64,000 nucleotides of DNA from Chitinophaga rhizophila (GTDB taxonomy: Bacteria > Bacteroidota > Bacteroidia > Chitinophagales > Chitinophagaceae), in assembly GCF_019492185.1 (NCBI RefSeq), contig NZ_JAICCF010000001.1, forward strand, positions 434,001-498,000. The letters are read 5' to 3'. Both the position numbers and the translations under genes were made by a program. Below are positions 45,380 to 53,803 of the stretch, piece after piece. A model generated the notes under the pieces. It saw nothing but the letters and a program-made list of their open reading frames with translations, was not told the origin of the DNA and did no database searches. Positions within the stretch are counted from its first letter, which is position 1; every line of letters starts with the position of its first letter.

Positions 45380-45387
45380 CAAAAGTA
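45380..45387 (-). promoter_or_regulatory. Possible -7 element for the receptor gene at 45196
   Basis: The minus strand reads TACTTTTG, matching TAnnTTTG, about 180 nt before the start codon. No clear TTTG at the -33 position was found, so this is weak. Confidence 0.3.
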
Positions 45388-45884
45388 AATATTAATCTGA
45401 AATTACCAGATAATTTTATTCACGTCATTTCTACCACAAAAAGGGTACTAACTGCGGTAGTATTGCAGCCAGTATCACACTCATTGTCTGTGCTACTCAC
45501 TTTCATGTTATCATGATACTAAATGACACGTTCAGTACCGTTTTTTCCGTGGCATAAAAACCGATATTTCACGGAGACGTCTGTAACATGTTCATTCATT
45601 TACTACAACCCACTTGCGCTGACGCTCAGTCTGTGCTATATGGGTTATAGTCCCAATATTTCAAAGAACTTACACCATGGGTCGTGCACCATCACTACTT
45701 TTACTACGATGACGCATGAACCCTTGTTATAAAGTATGCCTGACAACTATTAAACAGGCGGATAAATTGTCTGACGTTATTTACAAAACGCTTCATCCGC
45801 ATGTGCTTTGCCTTTGTGAAGGTTCATCAGGATTACTATTGCAATGATAGGTCTTATGTGTTTTTGAAATCTGGCAATGTCCAT

Positions 45885-45917
45885 AGGACGCCAAATCATG
45901 TGCACAGGACGCCAAAT
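45885..45917. repeat. Tandem AGGACGCCAAAT cores, 21-bp period
   Basis: AGGACGCCAAAT occurs at 45885-45896 and exactly again at 45906-45917, with similar flanks (TGTGCAC before the second copy). Short tandem boxes of this type occur at the ends of IS21-like elements, but no transposase gene is present. It could be a remnant end or a regulator-binding array. Confidence 0.55.
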
Positions 45918-45991
45918 TGTGGTGTGAGGGAGGTGAAAATGGCTGAATTAAACTTGACGACAGGAGGGCTTAAGGCAGTCCGAAGCTTTTG

Positions 45992-46037
45992 ATCTTACGT
46001 TGATCCTACGTTTATGAACGTAGGATCAACGTAAGAT
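45992..46037. repeat. Perfect 21-bp inverted repeat with 4-nt loop
   Basis: The arm 45992-46012 (begins ATCTTACGTTGATCC) is the exact reverse complement of 46017-46037, with loop TATG. Each arm also contains the ACGTTGATCCTACGTT near-palindrome. It is stronger than any terminator in the window but has no U-tract and no adjacent gene end. Its origin (mobile miniature element, REP-like sequence or structured RNA) is open. Confidence 0.7.
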
Positions 46038-46161
46038 GGTGAAGAGTAAATCGTCCTGAAACAGGTTTACATGTAGAATAATCGGAAAATTTAAAAGTTA
46101 TATTTCCCTGCAAAAAGTTTGACAAACATTCAGTTTATAATATGACACGCCTAAGTGCTTA

Positions 46162-46365
46162 CTAACAACCTTGCTTGCTAATTACGTTGGCAATATGCAT
46201 ATCTATATCAGCTTTCTCAATGTGACAGCTGGCGAAGCGGTCCAGATGGGAATGTTTTTCTTCAAATAGCCAGAAATTCACTTCTGTTAACCTGGCATTA
46301 ACAAAAAAAGAAACGGGATCAACTACATTTATGACAGCTTTTCCCTTGGTTTTACTAATAATCAT
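46162..46365 (-). CDS. Possible small protein, unknown function
   Basis: A 67-codon frame with ATG start (MIISKTKGKAVINVVD), mixed hydrophobic/charged composition and a C-terminal GC. It is divergent from the sigma-factor gene 92 bp away. There are no recognised motifs. It may be a real small gene or a chance frame; position outside any larger gene is the main support. Confidence 0.3.
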   Translation of the reverse strand: MIISKTKGKAVINVVDPVSFFVNARLTEVNFWLFEEKHSHLDRFASCHIEKADIDMHIANVISKQGC

Positions 46366-46457
46366 GAATTGAATGGGTATGTCAGGTATTACCGGCAGAC
46401 GCTGACAAAATGATATTAATTATCCCTGATAATTGTAAAACTAGCTAATAGTAGAAT

Positions 46458-47015
46458 ATGGGTGTTGTAGAATCTCTTACAGATGCAGAACTTGCTGGTC
46501 AGCTGCCGCATGCAGACAAGGCTGCCGTAAAAGAAATCTATATACGGTATAAGGAGTCATTGCTAAACTATGCCAGAAAGATGCTGGGAGATGATGATCT
46601 TGCGGCGGACACTGTTTCGGACGTCTTTGCCAATCTGCTTACCAATCAACAGCAATTAAAGATCAATACTTCACTTGAATCGTATCTTTATAGATCGGTA
46701 AAAAACAGTGTGCTTAATCAATTCGACAAAGAACAGCACAGGCAACGTTATGTCAATTCGATTAAAGAGTTTTATAGCAGGGGCACACATGCCACTGATG
46801 AACTGATCATCGAACGAGAGCTTAAGCACCGGATCGAAAACGCAGTAGCCGCGTTTCCCCCCAAAATGCGGGAGATATTTGACCTAAGCAGAAAAGAGCA
46901 TCTATCCCGCAAAGAGATTGCGCAGGTAACACGTGTTACTGAAGGGACGGTCAATACGCAATTAAACCGGGCGCTGAAGATTCTTCGCTCTAAACTCACC
47001 TCAATTCTTTTCTGA
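46458..47015 (+). CDS. ECF RNA polymerase sigma factor (FecI-like)
   Basis: A 185-residue sigma-70 family factor of the ECF type. Region 2 lies at about residues 20-95 (IYIRYKESLLNYARKMLGDD, SLESYLYRSVKNSVLNQFDK). Region 4 is at about 125-180 (MREIFDLSRKEHLSRKEIAQ, GTVNTQLNRALKILR). A FecR-type anti-sigma gene follows at 104 bp and SusC/SusD genes after that, the standard Bacteroidota cell-surface signalling arrangement. The sigma factor would drive the downstream outer-membrane operon when the SusC-like protein senses its ligand. Confidence 0.92.
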   Translation: MGVVESLTDAELAGQLPHADKAAVKEIYIRYKESLLNYARKMLGDDDLAADTVSDVFANLLTNQQQLKINTSLESYLYRSVKNSVLNQFDKEQHRQRYVNSIKEFYSRGTHATDELIIERELKHRIENAVAAFPPKMREIFDLSRKEHLSRKEIAQVTRVTEGTVNTQLNRALKILRSKLTSILF

Positions 47016-47118
47016 TAATTTTTTTTACAGGTTTGTATACATATTGTTTCAGTCAACTGTCTTACTCACATAACAGCGATTATAAAACTTGTGATAAAGA
47101 CTTTGGAGTGAGTTTATC

Positions 47119-48252
47119 ATGACTGAAAAGGAAGTAGCAGCACTTTTAAAAAAATATGCCGCCGGCCAATGCACTCCGGAGGAAGAAGCGTTCATGGACA
47201 AATGGTATGCAGATCTTGAGAATCGACTACCTGATCAAGTCTTTGACCACTCTCCTGCTGCACACGAAAACATCTGGCAGCGTGCATTAGAAAAATCCGG
47301 TGACCGGCCTTCAAACCGGAAGCCCATCTATTTGTGGGCAGCGGCTGCTGCAATAGCTATGATCATTGCCATCAGTATCTGGTATTTTCATATTCCAAGG
47401 GTTACACCTGACACAGGTAATACACAGGACCTGTATGCCTACAATCAGGCTAATGACAGACCTGCCGGCCGCCATAAAGCGGTGCTTACACTTGCAAACG
47501 GTAAAGAGGTCATCTTAAATGATAGCAGTACCAATACCATCAAGGAGCAACATGGTGTAACAATCACTAAAAACAGTAAGGGACAACTGGTATACACCAT
47601 CAGTAGTGGTTCAGCCGACACCAGAGCTGCATACAATACTATCACTACGCCTAACGGGGGTCAATATGAAGTGTTTCTGCCAGATGGCAGTCATGTGATA
47701 CTGAACGCGGCGACTACGCTGAAATACCCGGTCACCTTCAGCAAGAGGTTCCGTCAGGTACACCTGAGCGGCGAGGCATACTTTGAGATCCGGTCAGACG
47801 CATCCAGGCCATTCCTGGTGATCTCCGGCACTCAAACAGTAAAAGTCCTGGGCACACATTTCAATATTTCCTGCTACCCACACGAATCCGTGACAACAAC
47901 ACTCGCTGAAGGTAGTATCCAACTCACTAATGGCCATCTGCTGCCCAAGATACTGCAACCAGGTCAACAGGCTACGCTGACTACGGATAACTGGCAGGTC
48001 ACACCAGTAGATCCCAGCGATGTCATCTCCTGGAAAGACGGCCTGTTCGTATTCCGACATACACCTGTAAAAAGTGTGCTGCAACAACTCTGCCGCTGGT
48101 ACGATGTTGAAGCGCCAGATACTGAACTACCTGATATTACATTCGATGGAGAAATACCAAGAGACCAGCCATTATCTGAATTATTGAATGTCATCGCCGA
48201 AAATAGTCATGTGAAATTTAAAATAACTGGAAGAAAAATCATTCAACAATAA
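47119..48252 (+). CDS. FecR-family anti-sigma factor
   Basis: A 377-residue inner-membrane protein. The N-terminal cytoplasmic part (about 1-70, KKYAAGQCTPEEEAFMDKWY) binds the sigma factor. One membrane helix lies at about 74-91 (PIYLWAAAAAIAMIIAISIW). The periplasmic FecR domain spans about 165-260, with TPNGGQYEVFLPDGSHVILN, FEIRSDASRPFLV and VKVLGTHFNI. A C-terminal domain resembling secretin/STN (about 305-375) follows. It should transmit the signal from the STN domain of the following SusC-like protein to the sigma factor encoded upstream. Confidence 0.92.
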   Translation: MTEKEVAALLKKYAAGQCTPEEEAFMDKWYADLENRLPDQVFDHSPAAHENIWQRALEKSGDRPSNRKPIYLWAAAAAIAMIIAISIWYFHIPRVTPDTGNTQDLYAYNQANDRPAGRHKAVLTLANGKEVILNDSSTNTIKEQHGVTITKNSKGQLVYTISSGSADTRAAYNTITTPNGGQYEVFLPDGSHVILNAATTLKYPVTFSKRFRQVHLSGEAYFEIRSDASRPFLVISGTQTVKVLGTHFNISCYPHESVTTTLAEGSIQLTNGHLLPKILQPGQQATLTTDNWQVTPVDPSDVISWKDGLFVFRHTPVKSVLQQLCRWYDVEAPDTELPDITFDGEIPRDQPLSELLNVIAENSHVKFKITGRKIIQQ

Positions 48253-48378
48253 AAACACACTAAAGGAATAAAAGCAATAGTTCCACGTATATCAGGAACT
48301 GTACAAAAACCAACGCTTACTAGTTAATTAACTGCACCAACGTAATTCAAATTAGTTCACTACTAACAATGTAATGTT

Positions 48379-51300
48379 ATGAATTATTGCTACCAACGCA
48401 ATGAGGGCCAGCCATTTCCCCCATACCGGCCAGCCATCCATAAGCTTTTACTGATCACAAAGCTTCTCTTCATCTGTACCATCATCAGTATACAGGTTAC
48501 AGCCGCTACTTATGCGCAAAAGATCACTCTGCACTACGAAAACGCCCCCCTACGCGACGTACTGCAAAGTATCCGCAAACAAACAGGCTACTACTTCTTC
48601 TTTGCCTCAGAATACCTGGAAAAAGCTACACCTGTTTCCGTATCACTTACTAATGCCACACTGGAAACGACCTTAAGTACTGTATTCAAAGGTCAGCCGT
48701 TTGAATACGCCATAAAAGGTAAAATGATCACCGTCAGACCAGCACCACCATCCACCGTTGATAAGGTAGCCAATTTTTTTTCGGTGATCACGGTACGTGG
48801 TAAAGTAACAGATGAAGAAGGCAATCCACTGCCGGGAGTTACCGTGATCCTGAAGGAAGAAAGTGGGAAAATGGCAGTGACAGATCAGCATGGGAATTTT
48901 TTGTTTGATGGTGTGCCGGATAAAGGGACGCTGGTAGTGAGGATGATTGGTAGAGAGACGAAAGAGGTGGGGTATACAACAGAAAAGCAATTAAAAATAA
49001 TACTTAAAGAAACAGATGCAAATTTAAAAGAGATACAAGTTGTAGCATATGGTACAGTAAGAAAAGAGTTTAACACGAGTAATGTCAGTGTGATATCGGC
49101 AAGAGATATTCAGAATCAACCTGTCACTAATGTTCAACTTGCATTGTCAGGCAGGGTACCTGGCTTGTTTATAAAACAAGGATCAGGCATTTCAGCAAGT
49201 AGTGTTGACGTTACAGTTCAAGGCAAAAATTCCATTGGTAATGGCAACGAACCTTTTTACGTAATCGACGGTATTCCCTACACTGCACAGTTCACAAATG
49301 CATCATTGATGGAAGGCGCAATTGCTGGTTTAAGTGGCAGCGCTTTAAACCTAATCAACCCGGCAGACATTGAAAGTATTTCTGTGCTGAAAGACGCTGA
49401 CGCAACGGCCATATACGGTTCAAGGGCAGCAAACGGCGCAATATTAATAACCACCAAAAAGGGAAAAGCAGGAAAAACCCAGTTAGATATAAATATCCAG
49501 AATGGATGGGGCAGGATAAGCAAAATGTATGATTTGCTAACTCCCGAAGAATATCTCACTATCAGAAAAGAACAATATATTAATGATGGACAACCTATAC
49601 CAACATTGGGATCTGAAGTCAATTGGACTAACTATGATTTAAGTGTTTGGTCACCCAATAAATACAATGACTGGCAAAAACAACTTGTCGGGGGAACTGC
49701 CATGTTAACAAATATACAAGCATCCCTATCAGGAGGAAACGCAAATACACAGTTCCTGACGAGTTATGGATACATTCGGGAAACGACAGTATATCCAAAC
49801 AAGCTTTCTAATAAAAGAGGGAATGTTCATTTCAATCTAAATCATAGTTCATCCAATAACAAATTTAAATATACGCTAAGTGCTACTTACCTGCAAGGAA
49901 TTAACACCTTGAATGACGAAGACTTAATGAGAAGCGCGATTATTTTAGCCCCAAATGCTCCAGACATGTATAATGCGGACGGATCTATCAATTGGGCACC
50001 GGCTCCGCAAAATCCCGGATTTTACACCCACACTGTCAATCCAGCGGTATATATAGGCAAACCATTCGAGGGAAAAACCAATAATCTACTTGCTAATAAT
50101 AATATAGGATATGAAGTTGTTCCAGGGCTTATTATAAAGGGATCATTTGGAATTAATCGAATTAATGGCGAAGAAACGAAATTAAGCCCCCTGACTCTTT
50201 TTAGACCGGATAATCCTGACAAGATCCGGTCAGCTCGTTTCTTATCTAAATCAGTCAACTCATGGATTGCCGAACCTCAAATTACCTATAATAAAGTAAC
50301 AAATTTCGGAGTACTGGACTTGCTCATAGGTGGCACCGTTCAACAAACAAATTCTAACATTCTTCAGCAAATAGGATCAGGGCATTCAAGTGATGCGCAG
50401 CTAAAAAACATAGCCGCAGCACCGCAACTTGATGTTGATATAAATGTAGCTTCCAAATATAAGTACAACGCACTATTCGGAAGACTTAATTATAGACTGA
50501 GAGATAAATATATATTAAATCTTACGGCTAGAAGAGACGGTAGCAGTCGTTTCGGACCGGAAAACAAATTACATAATTTTTATGGCATTGGCGGTGCCTG
50601 GCTATTTGGTAAAGAGGAAATTATTAACAGTGATTTGCCTTGGTTGTCATTTGGAAAAATAAAGATTAATTATGGGACCACTGGAAACGATCAAATCAGT
50701 GACTATAGATATTTAAGTCTGCTGAACAACTATTATACTAATATACCATATTTAGGTACAAGCGGTATATATCCAACTAACATTTCTAATCCATATTTAC
50801 AATGGGAGGAGACTCATAAGTTTAATTTAGGACTGGAAATGGGTTTTCTCGAAGACAAACTATTTCTAACCGCAAATTATTTTAGAAATAGATCTTCCAA
50901 TCAACTACTTCTTGAAGATCTGCCCGCTACCACAGGTTTTGGTAACATAGATCGTAATTTCCCTGCAGTTGTGCAAAATACAGGTATAGAAATGCAGCTG
51001 AACGCTAAAGTAATTTCTAACAGCAGATTTAACTGGCGGAGCTCCGTAAATATTACACTTCCAAATAACAAATTGATTTCGTTTCCTAACCTTGAAAATT
51101 CAACATATGCGGACCGCATGGTCGTTGGCAAATCATTTTCGTTAGCGAAAGTTTATAAATACATGGGTGTAAATACCAATACTGGCCTATACGAGTTTAT
51201 GGGAGCTGACGGTAAACCTACTTCAAATCCTAGTCCGTTTACCGATCGGACAGAACTCATTGACATGAATCCAAGATTTTATGGTGGCTTCAATAATACT

Positions 51301-51744
51301 TTTGAATATGCCAGGTTTACATTAGACGTTCTTTTTCAGTTCACGAGTCAAAATGGTATTGCCGACAGATTTGGGAACTATGCCGGTTATGTCAATTCCA
51401 ATCAACAAAGATACATACTAGATCGTTGGCAAAAAGCAGGGGATGTGGCCTCAATACAAAAAATTTCCTTAAGCGGTGATGCCATTGTAGCGTACGATGC
51501 TGCACTTAATAGTGATAAAAGTTTTTCAGACGCATCATATATAAGATTGAAAAATTTCGCATTATCATACACTATTTCGGAAAAACTAATGAGAAAATTC
51601 AATATAAGCCGGACTAGAATATTTATTCAGGGGCAAAATTTGTGGACCTATACCAAATATATCGGCCTTGATCCAGAAACTCAGGCGACTGGTTCTATAC
51701 CACCACTAAGAATGGTTAACGCAGGATTTCAATTAACGTTTTAA
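48379..51744 (+). CDS. SusC/RagA-family TonB-dependent transporter with STN signalling domain
   Basis: A 1121-residue outer-membrane transporter. After an N-terminal signal region (basic and hydrophobic to about residue 48, ending TYAQ) comes an STN domain (about 50-120, APLRDVLQSIRKQTGYYFFF). This interacts with FecR. A carboxypeptidase-regulatory domain (about 135-215, VRGKVTDEEGNPLPGVTVIL) follows, then a plug with FYVIDGIPY and SISVLKDADATAIYGSRAA, and a long barrel ending in F. Base composition steps from about 52 percent G+C (31 of 60 bases at 48541-48600) to 30 percent (18 of 60 at 49021-49080) inside the gene, at the CarboxypepD/plug boundary. This suggests recombination between domains. 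Confidence 0.93.
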   Translation: MNYCYQRNEGQPFPPYRPAIHKLLLITKLLFICTIISIQVTAATYAQKITLHYENAPLRDVLQSIRKQTGYYFFFASEYLEKATPVSVSLTNATLETTLSTVFKGQPFEYAIKGKMITVRPAPPSTVDKVANFFSVITVRGKVTDEEGNPLPGVTVILKEESGKMAVTDQHGNFLFDGVPDKGTLVVRMIGRETKEVGYTTEKQLKIILKETDANLKEIQVVAYGTVRKEFNTSNVSVISARDIQNQPVTNVQLALSGRVPGLFIKQGSGISASSVDVTVQGKNSIGNGNEPFYVIDGIPYTAQFTNASLMEGAIAGLSGSALNLINPADIESISVLKDADATAIYGSRAANGAILITTKKGKAGKTQLDINIQNGWGRISKMYDLLTPEEYLTIRKEQYINDGQPIPTLGSEVNWTNYDLSVWSPNKYNDWQKQLVGGTAMLTNIQASLSGGNANTQFLTSYGYIRETTVYPNKLSNKRGNVHFNLNHSSSNNKFKYTLSATYLQGINTLNDEDLMRSAIILAPNAPDMYNADGSINWAPAPQNPGFYTHTVNPAVYIGKPFEGKTNNLLANNNIGYEVVPGLIIKGSFGINRINGEETKLSPLTLFRPDNPDKIRSARFLSKSVNSWIAEPQITYNKVTNFGVLDLLIGGTVQQTNSNILQQIGSGHSSDAQLKNIAAAPQLDVDINVASKYKYNALFGRLNYRLRDKYILNLTARRDGSSRFGPENKLHNFYGIGGAWLFGKEEIINSDLPWLSFGKIKINYGTTGNDQISDYRYLSLLNNYYTNIPYLGTSGIYPTNISNPYLQWEETHKFNLGLEMGFLEDKLFLTANYFRNRSSNQLLLEDLPATTGFGNIDRNFPAVVQNTGIEMQLNAKVISNSRFNWRSSVNITLPNNKLISFPNLENSTYADRMVVGKSFSLAKVYKYMGVNTNTGLYEFMGADGKPTSNPSPFTDRTELIDMNPRFYGGFNNTFEYARFTLDVLFQFTSQNGIADRFGNYAGYVNSNQQRYILDRWQKAGDVASIQKISLSGDAIVAYDAALNSDKSFSDASYIRLKNFALSYTISEKLMRKFNISRTRIFIQGQNLWTYTKYIGLDPETQATGSIPPLRMVNAGFQLTF

Positions 51745-51754
51745 TTATGAAAAG

Positions 51755-53245
51755 ATGGATAAGAAAAAGGGACTCATTAAACTTCTAGGAGGGCATTTAC
51801 TGATGCTGGTTATTAGCATCGTCCTTCTATTTGGTGCATGTAAGAAATTAGCTGAAGTCGATGCCCCAGATACTAGTACGAGTACAGACAACGTATACAA
51901 AGACAACAGTACAGCCTCAGCAGTATTTATTGGCCTCTATGCCAGAATCAGCCAAAAATTCTTCAATGGTGGCCTTGCCTCGTTCTCTGTTTTTGGCGAT
52001 CTGTCTGCAGATAATCTTACTTTATACGACGTCAATTCAAGCCGGCACTCTACTCGCTATTATACAAATGATCTTGACCCCAAATATCTCGATGAAGGTC
52101 AGACCTATTGGCACACATGTTATGATCTACTATATACAATAAATGATGCCATCATTAAGTTGTCTGCAAACGAACATCTCGACAAATCTGTGAGTACAAG
52201 GCTTCTGGGAGAAGCCTACTTCCTAAGATCATTCTGCTATTTCTATCTTGTAAATTTCTATGGAGATGTGCCACTTATTCTCACCACAGATCCAGAGACA
52301 AACGCCAAGGCGGCTAGGACACCTGCTTCAATAATATACGATCAAATGATAACCGACCTTTCAGAAGCAGAAAGACTACTGACTATTGACTATGTAGGTG
52401 CAGATGTAACTCAATTCACAATTGAACGTGTCCGTCCAAATCTTGGTGCTGTTAACGCACTTCAGGCTAGAATCTTTCTAAATCAAAGGGACTACAATTC
52501 GGCAGAGGCAGCAGCAACCAAGGTCATTTCAAATTCCATTTACTCGCTTACTACTTTGGAAAACACATTTTTAAAGAATAGTTCTGAGACGATATGGGGA
52601 TTACAGTCTGTGACATATGGTATAAACACATTTGCAGGACGATATTTGCTGCTTCCGGAAAGTGGACCAGACGGAGGCGACTATAATTTATTCCTCTCGA
52701 ACTCCCTTATTCATCACTTTGAACCCGGCGACCAAAGAAAAATATCTTGGATTGATTCGGTTAAAAAAGGCGGATCCTACTATCACTATCCAACCAAATA
52801 CAAGATCCCCGTTATCCCCGGCTCAGCTAATATTGGGGAATATGATATTGTACTACGACTTTCCGAACAATTCTTGATACGTGCCGAGGCACGAAATGAG
52901 ATTGGTAATACGAATGGCGCTATAGAGGATGTAAATACCTTACGCAGTAAACGTAGAGCTCCAGTAACTGACGATATAACGCAACCGCTACCGCCCATTA
53001 GACAGAATATAAGTAAGGTATTACTCAGACAAATCCTTCTTAATGAACGGCGCTCCGAACTATTTACAGAATGGGGTCATCGATGGTTTGACATGAAACG
53101 GACAAATATTATTGACTCCGTAATGAGTAAGCATGCATTGGGAAAAGGGGCATCTTGGAAAAGTTACAAATCCATTTTTCCGATTCCATCTCGGGAAATA
53201 TTGTATAATAAATCAATCACACAGAATCCTGGATATTTAAATTAA
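51755..53245 (+). CDS. SusD/RagB-family surface lipoprotein
   Basis: A 496-residue lipoprotein with lipobox LFGACKK (Cys near residue 29). It has TPR-like helices in the N-terminal half (LLGEAYFLRSFCYFYLVNFY with GDVPLI) and the C-terminal SusD signature region (ERRSELFTEWGHRWFDMKRT, then FPIPSREILYN). It pairs with the SusC-like transporter 10 bp upstream and would capture the ligand at the cell surface. The neighbouring S9 peptidase, and no glycoside hydrolase, suggest a peptide ligand rather than a glycan. AT-rich like the following genes. Confidence 0.93.
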   Translation: MDKKKGLIKLLGGHLLMLVISIVLLFGACKKLAEVDAPDTSTSTDNVYKDNSTASAVFIGLYARISQKFFNGGLASFSVFGDLSADNLTLYDVNSSRHSTRYYTNDLDPKYLDEGQTYWHTCYDLLYTINDAIIKLSANEHLDKSVSTRLLGEAYFLRSFCYFYLVNFYGDVPLILTTDPETNAKAARTPASIIYDQMITDLSEAERLLTIDYVGADVTQFTIERVRPNLGAVNALQARIFLNQRDYNSAEAAATKVISNSIYSLTTLENTFLKNSSETIWGLQSVTYGINTFAGRYLLLPESGPDGGDYNLFLSNSLIHHFEPGDQRKISWIDSVKKGGSYYHYPTKYKIPVIPGSANIGEYDIVLRLSEQFLIRAEARNEIGNTNGAIEDVNTLRSKRRAPVTDDITQPLPPIRQNISKVLLRQILLNERRSELFTEWGHRWFDMKRTNIIDSVMSKHALGKGASWKSYKSIFPIPSREILYNKSITQNPGYLN

Positions 53246-53252
53246 ACAATAA

Positions 53253-53714
53253 ATGAAAAAACTTACCATCTTAATTTTTTGGTTACTGCCATCTCTTTCT
53301 TTCGCACAAACCATTACAGATACAACTCACAGACAAGAAGAAAAGAAAGATTGGCCTAGCATTGTTAATCAGCATATTAATAACATTGAACAAAACGGTT
53401 TAGATACCGCAGGCTTAGGTAAAGTCATGTTAAACAATATGGTCTATGATATTATTTTTATGCATAGTGATGACTCATCAGCTATTAAAAAAGGTTTGGA
53501 ATACATGACTATCTTATTAAAATCCAATCCAGAAGAGGATGCCTGGATTGACACATACGCCGGACTACTATATAAGATAGGTCGGAAAAAAGAGGCAATA
53601 ACACAACAGCAAAAGGCCCTTACTATTGCAGAATCCCAGAAGGCAGATGATCGGGTTAAGATTTATAAAGAAAACATCCAAAAAATGAAGAAAAATATCC
53701 CAACCTGGCGATAA
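53253..53714 (+). CDS. Secreted tetratricopeptide-like protein
   Basis: A 153-residue protein with a signal peptide (MKKLTILIFWLLPSLSFAQ) and helical repeats. The part DTYAGLLYKIGRKKEAITQQ followed by KALTIAESQ is a TPR-like unit. It begins 8 bp after the SusD gene and is AT-rich like its neighbours, so it belongs to the same unit. A periplasmic scaffold or accessory role for the transporter or the following peptidase is possible; there is no specific evidence. Confidence 0.75.
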   Translation: MKKLTILIFWLLPSLSFAQTITDTTHRQEEKKDWPSIVNQHINNIEQNGLDTAGLGKVMLNNMVYDIIFMHSDDSSAIKKGLEYMTILLKSNPEEDAWIDTYAGLLYKIGRKKEAITQQQKALTIAESQKADDRVKIYKENIQKMKKNIPTWR

Positions 53715-53803
53715 ATAGAGCAATTGTTGACAACTCAAAATGGAAAGCAGTTCGCAGTGAGCCTACTTAAATTTATACATTGCTCAAAACATAATATAAA
53801 CTA

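Larger units (their letters stand above)
45197..46161. other. Gene-poor interval of about 965 bp
   Basis: No convincing coding region. It contains a possible promoter for the receptor gene (45380-45387), a duplicated 12-bp core with 21-bp period (45885-45917) and a long perfect hairpin (45992-46037). The short plus-strand frame at 45801-45992 runs through the repeats and lacks protein-like character. Confidence 0.5.

Noticed and set aside
45885..45917. CRISPR-like array
   Set aside because: Only two short units, no spacer variety and no cas genes.
45801..45992. 63-codon plus-strand frame
   Set aside because: It is made partly of the AGGACGCC repeats and has no protein-like features or start context.
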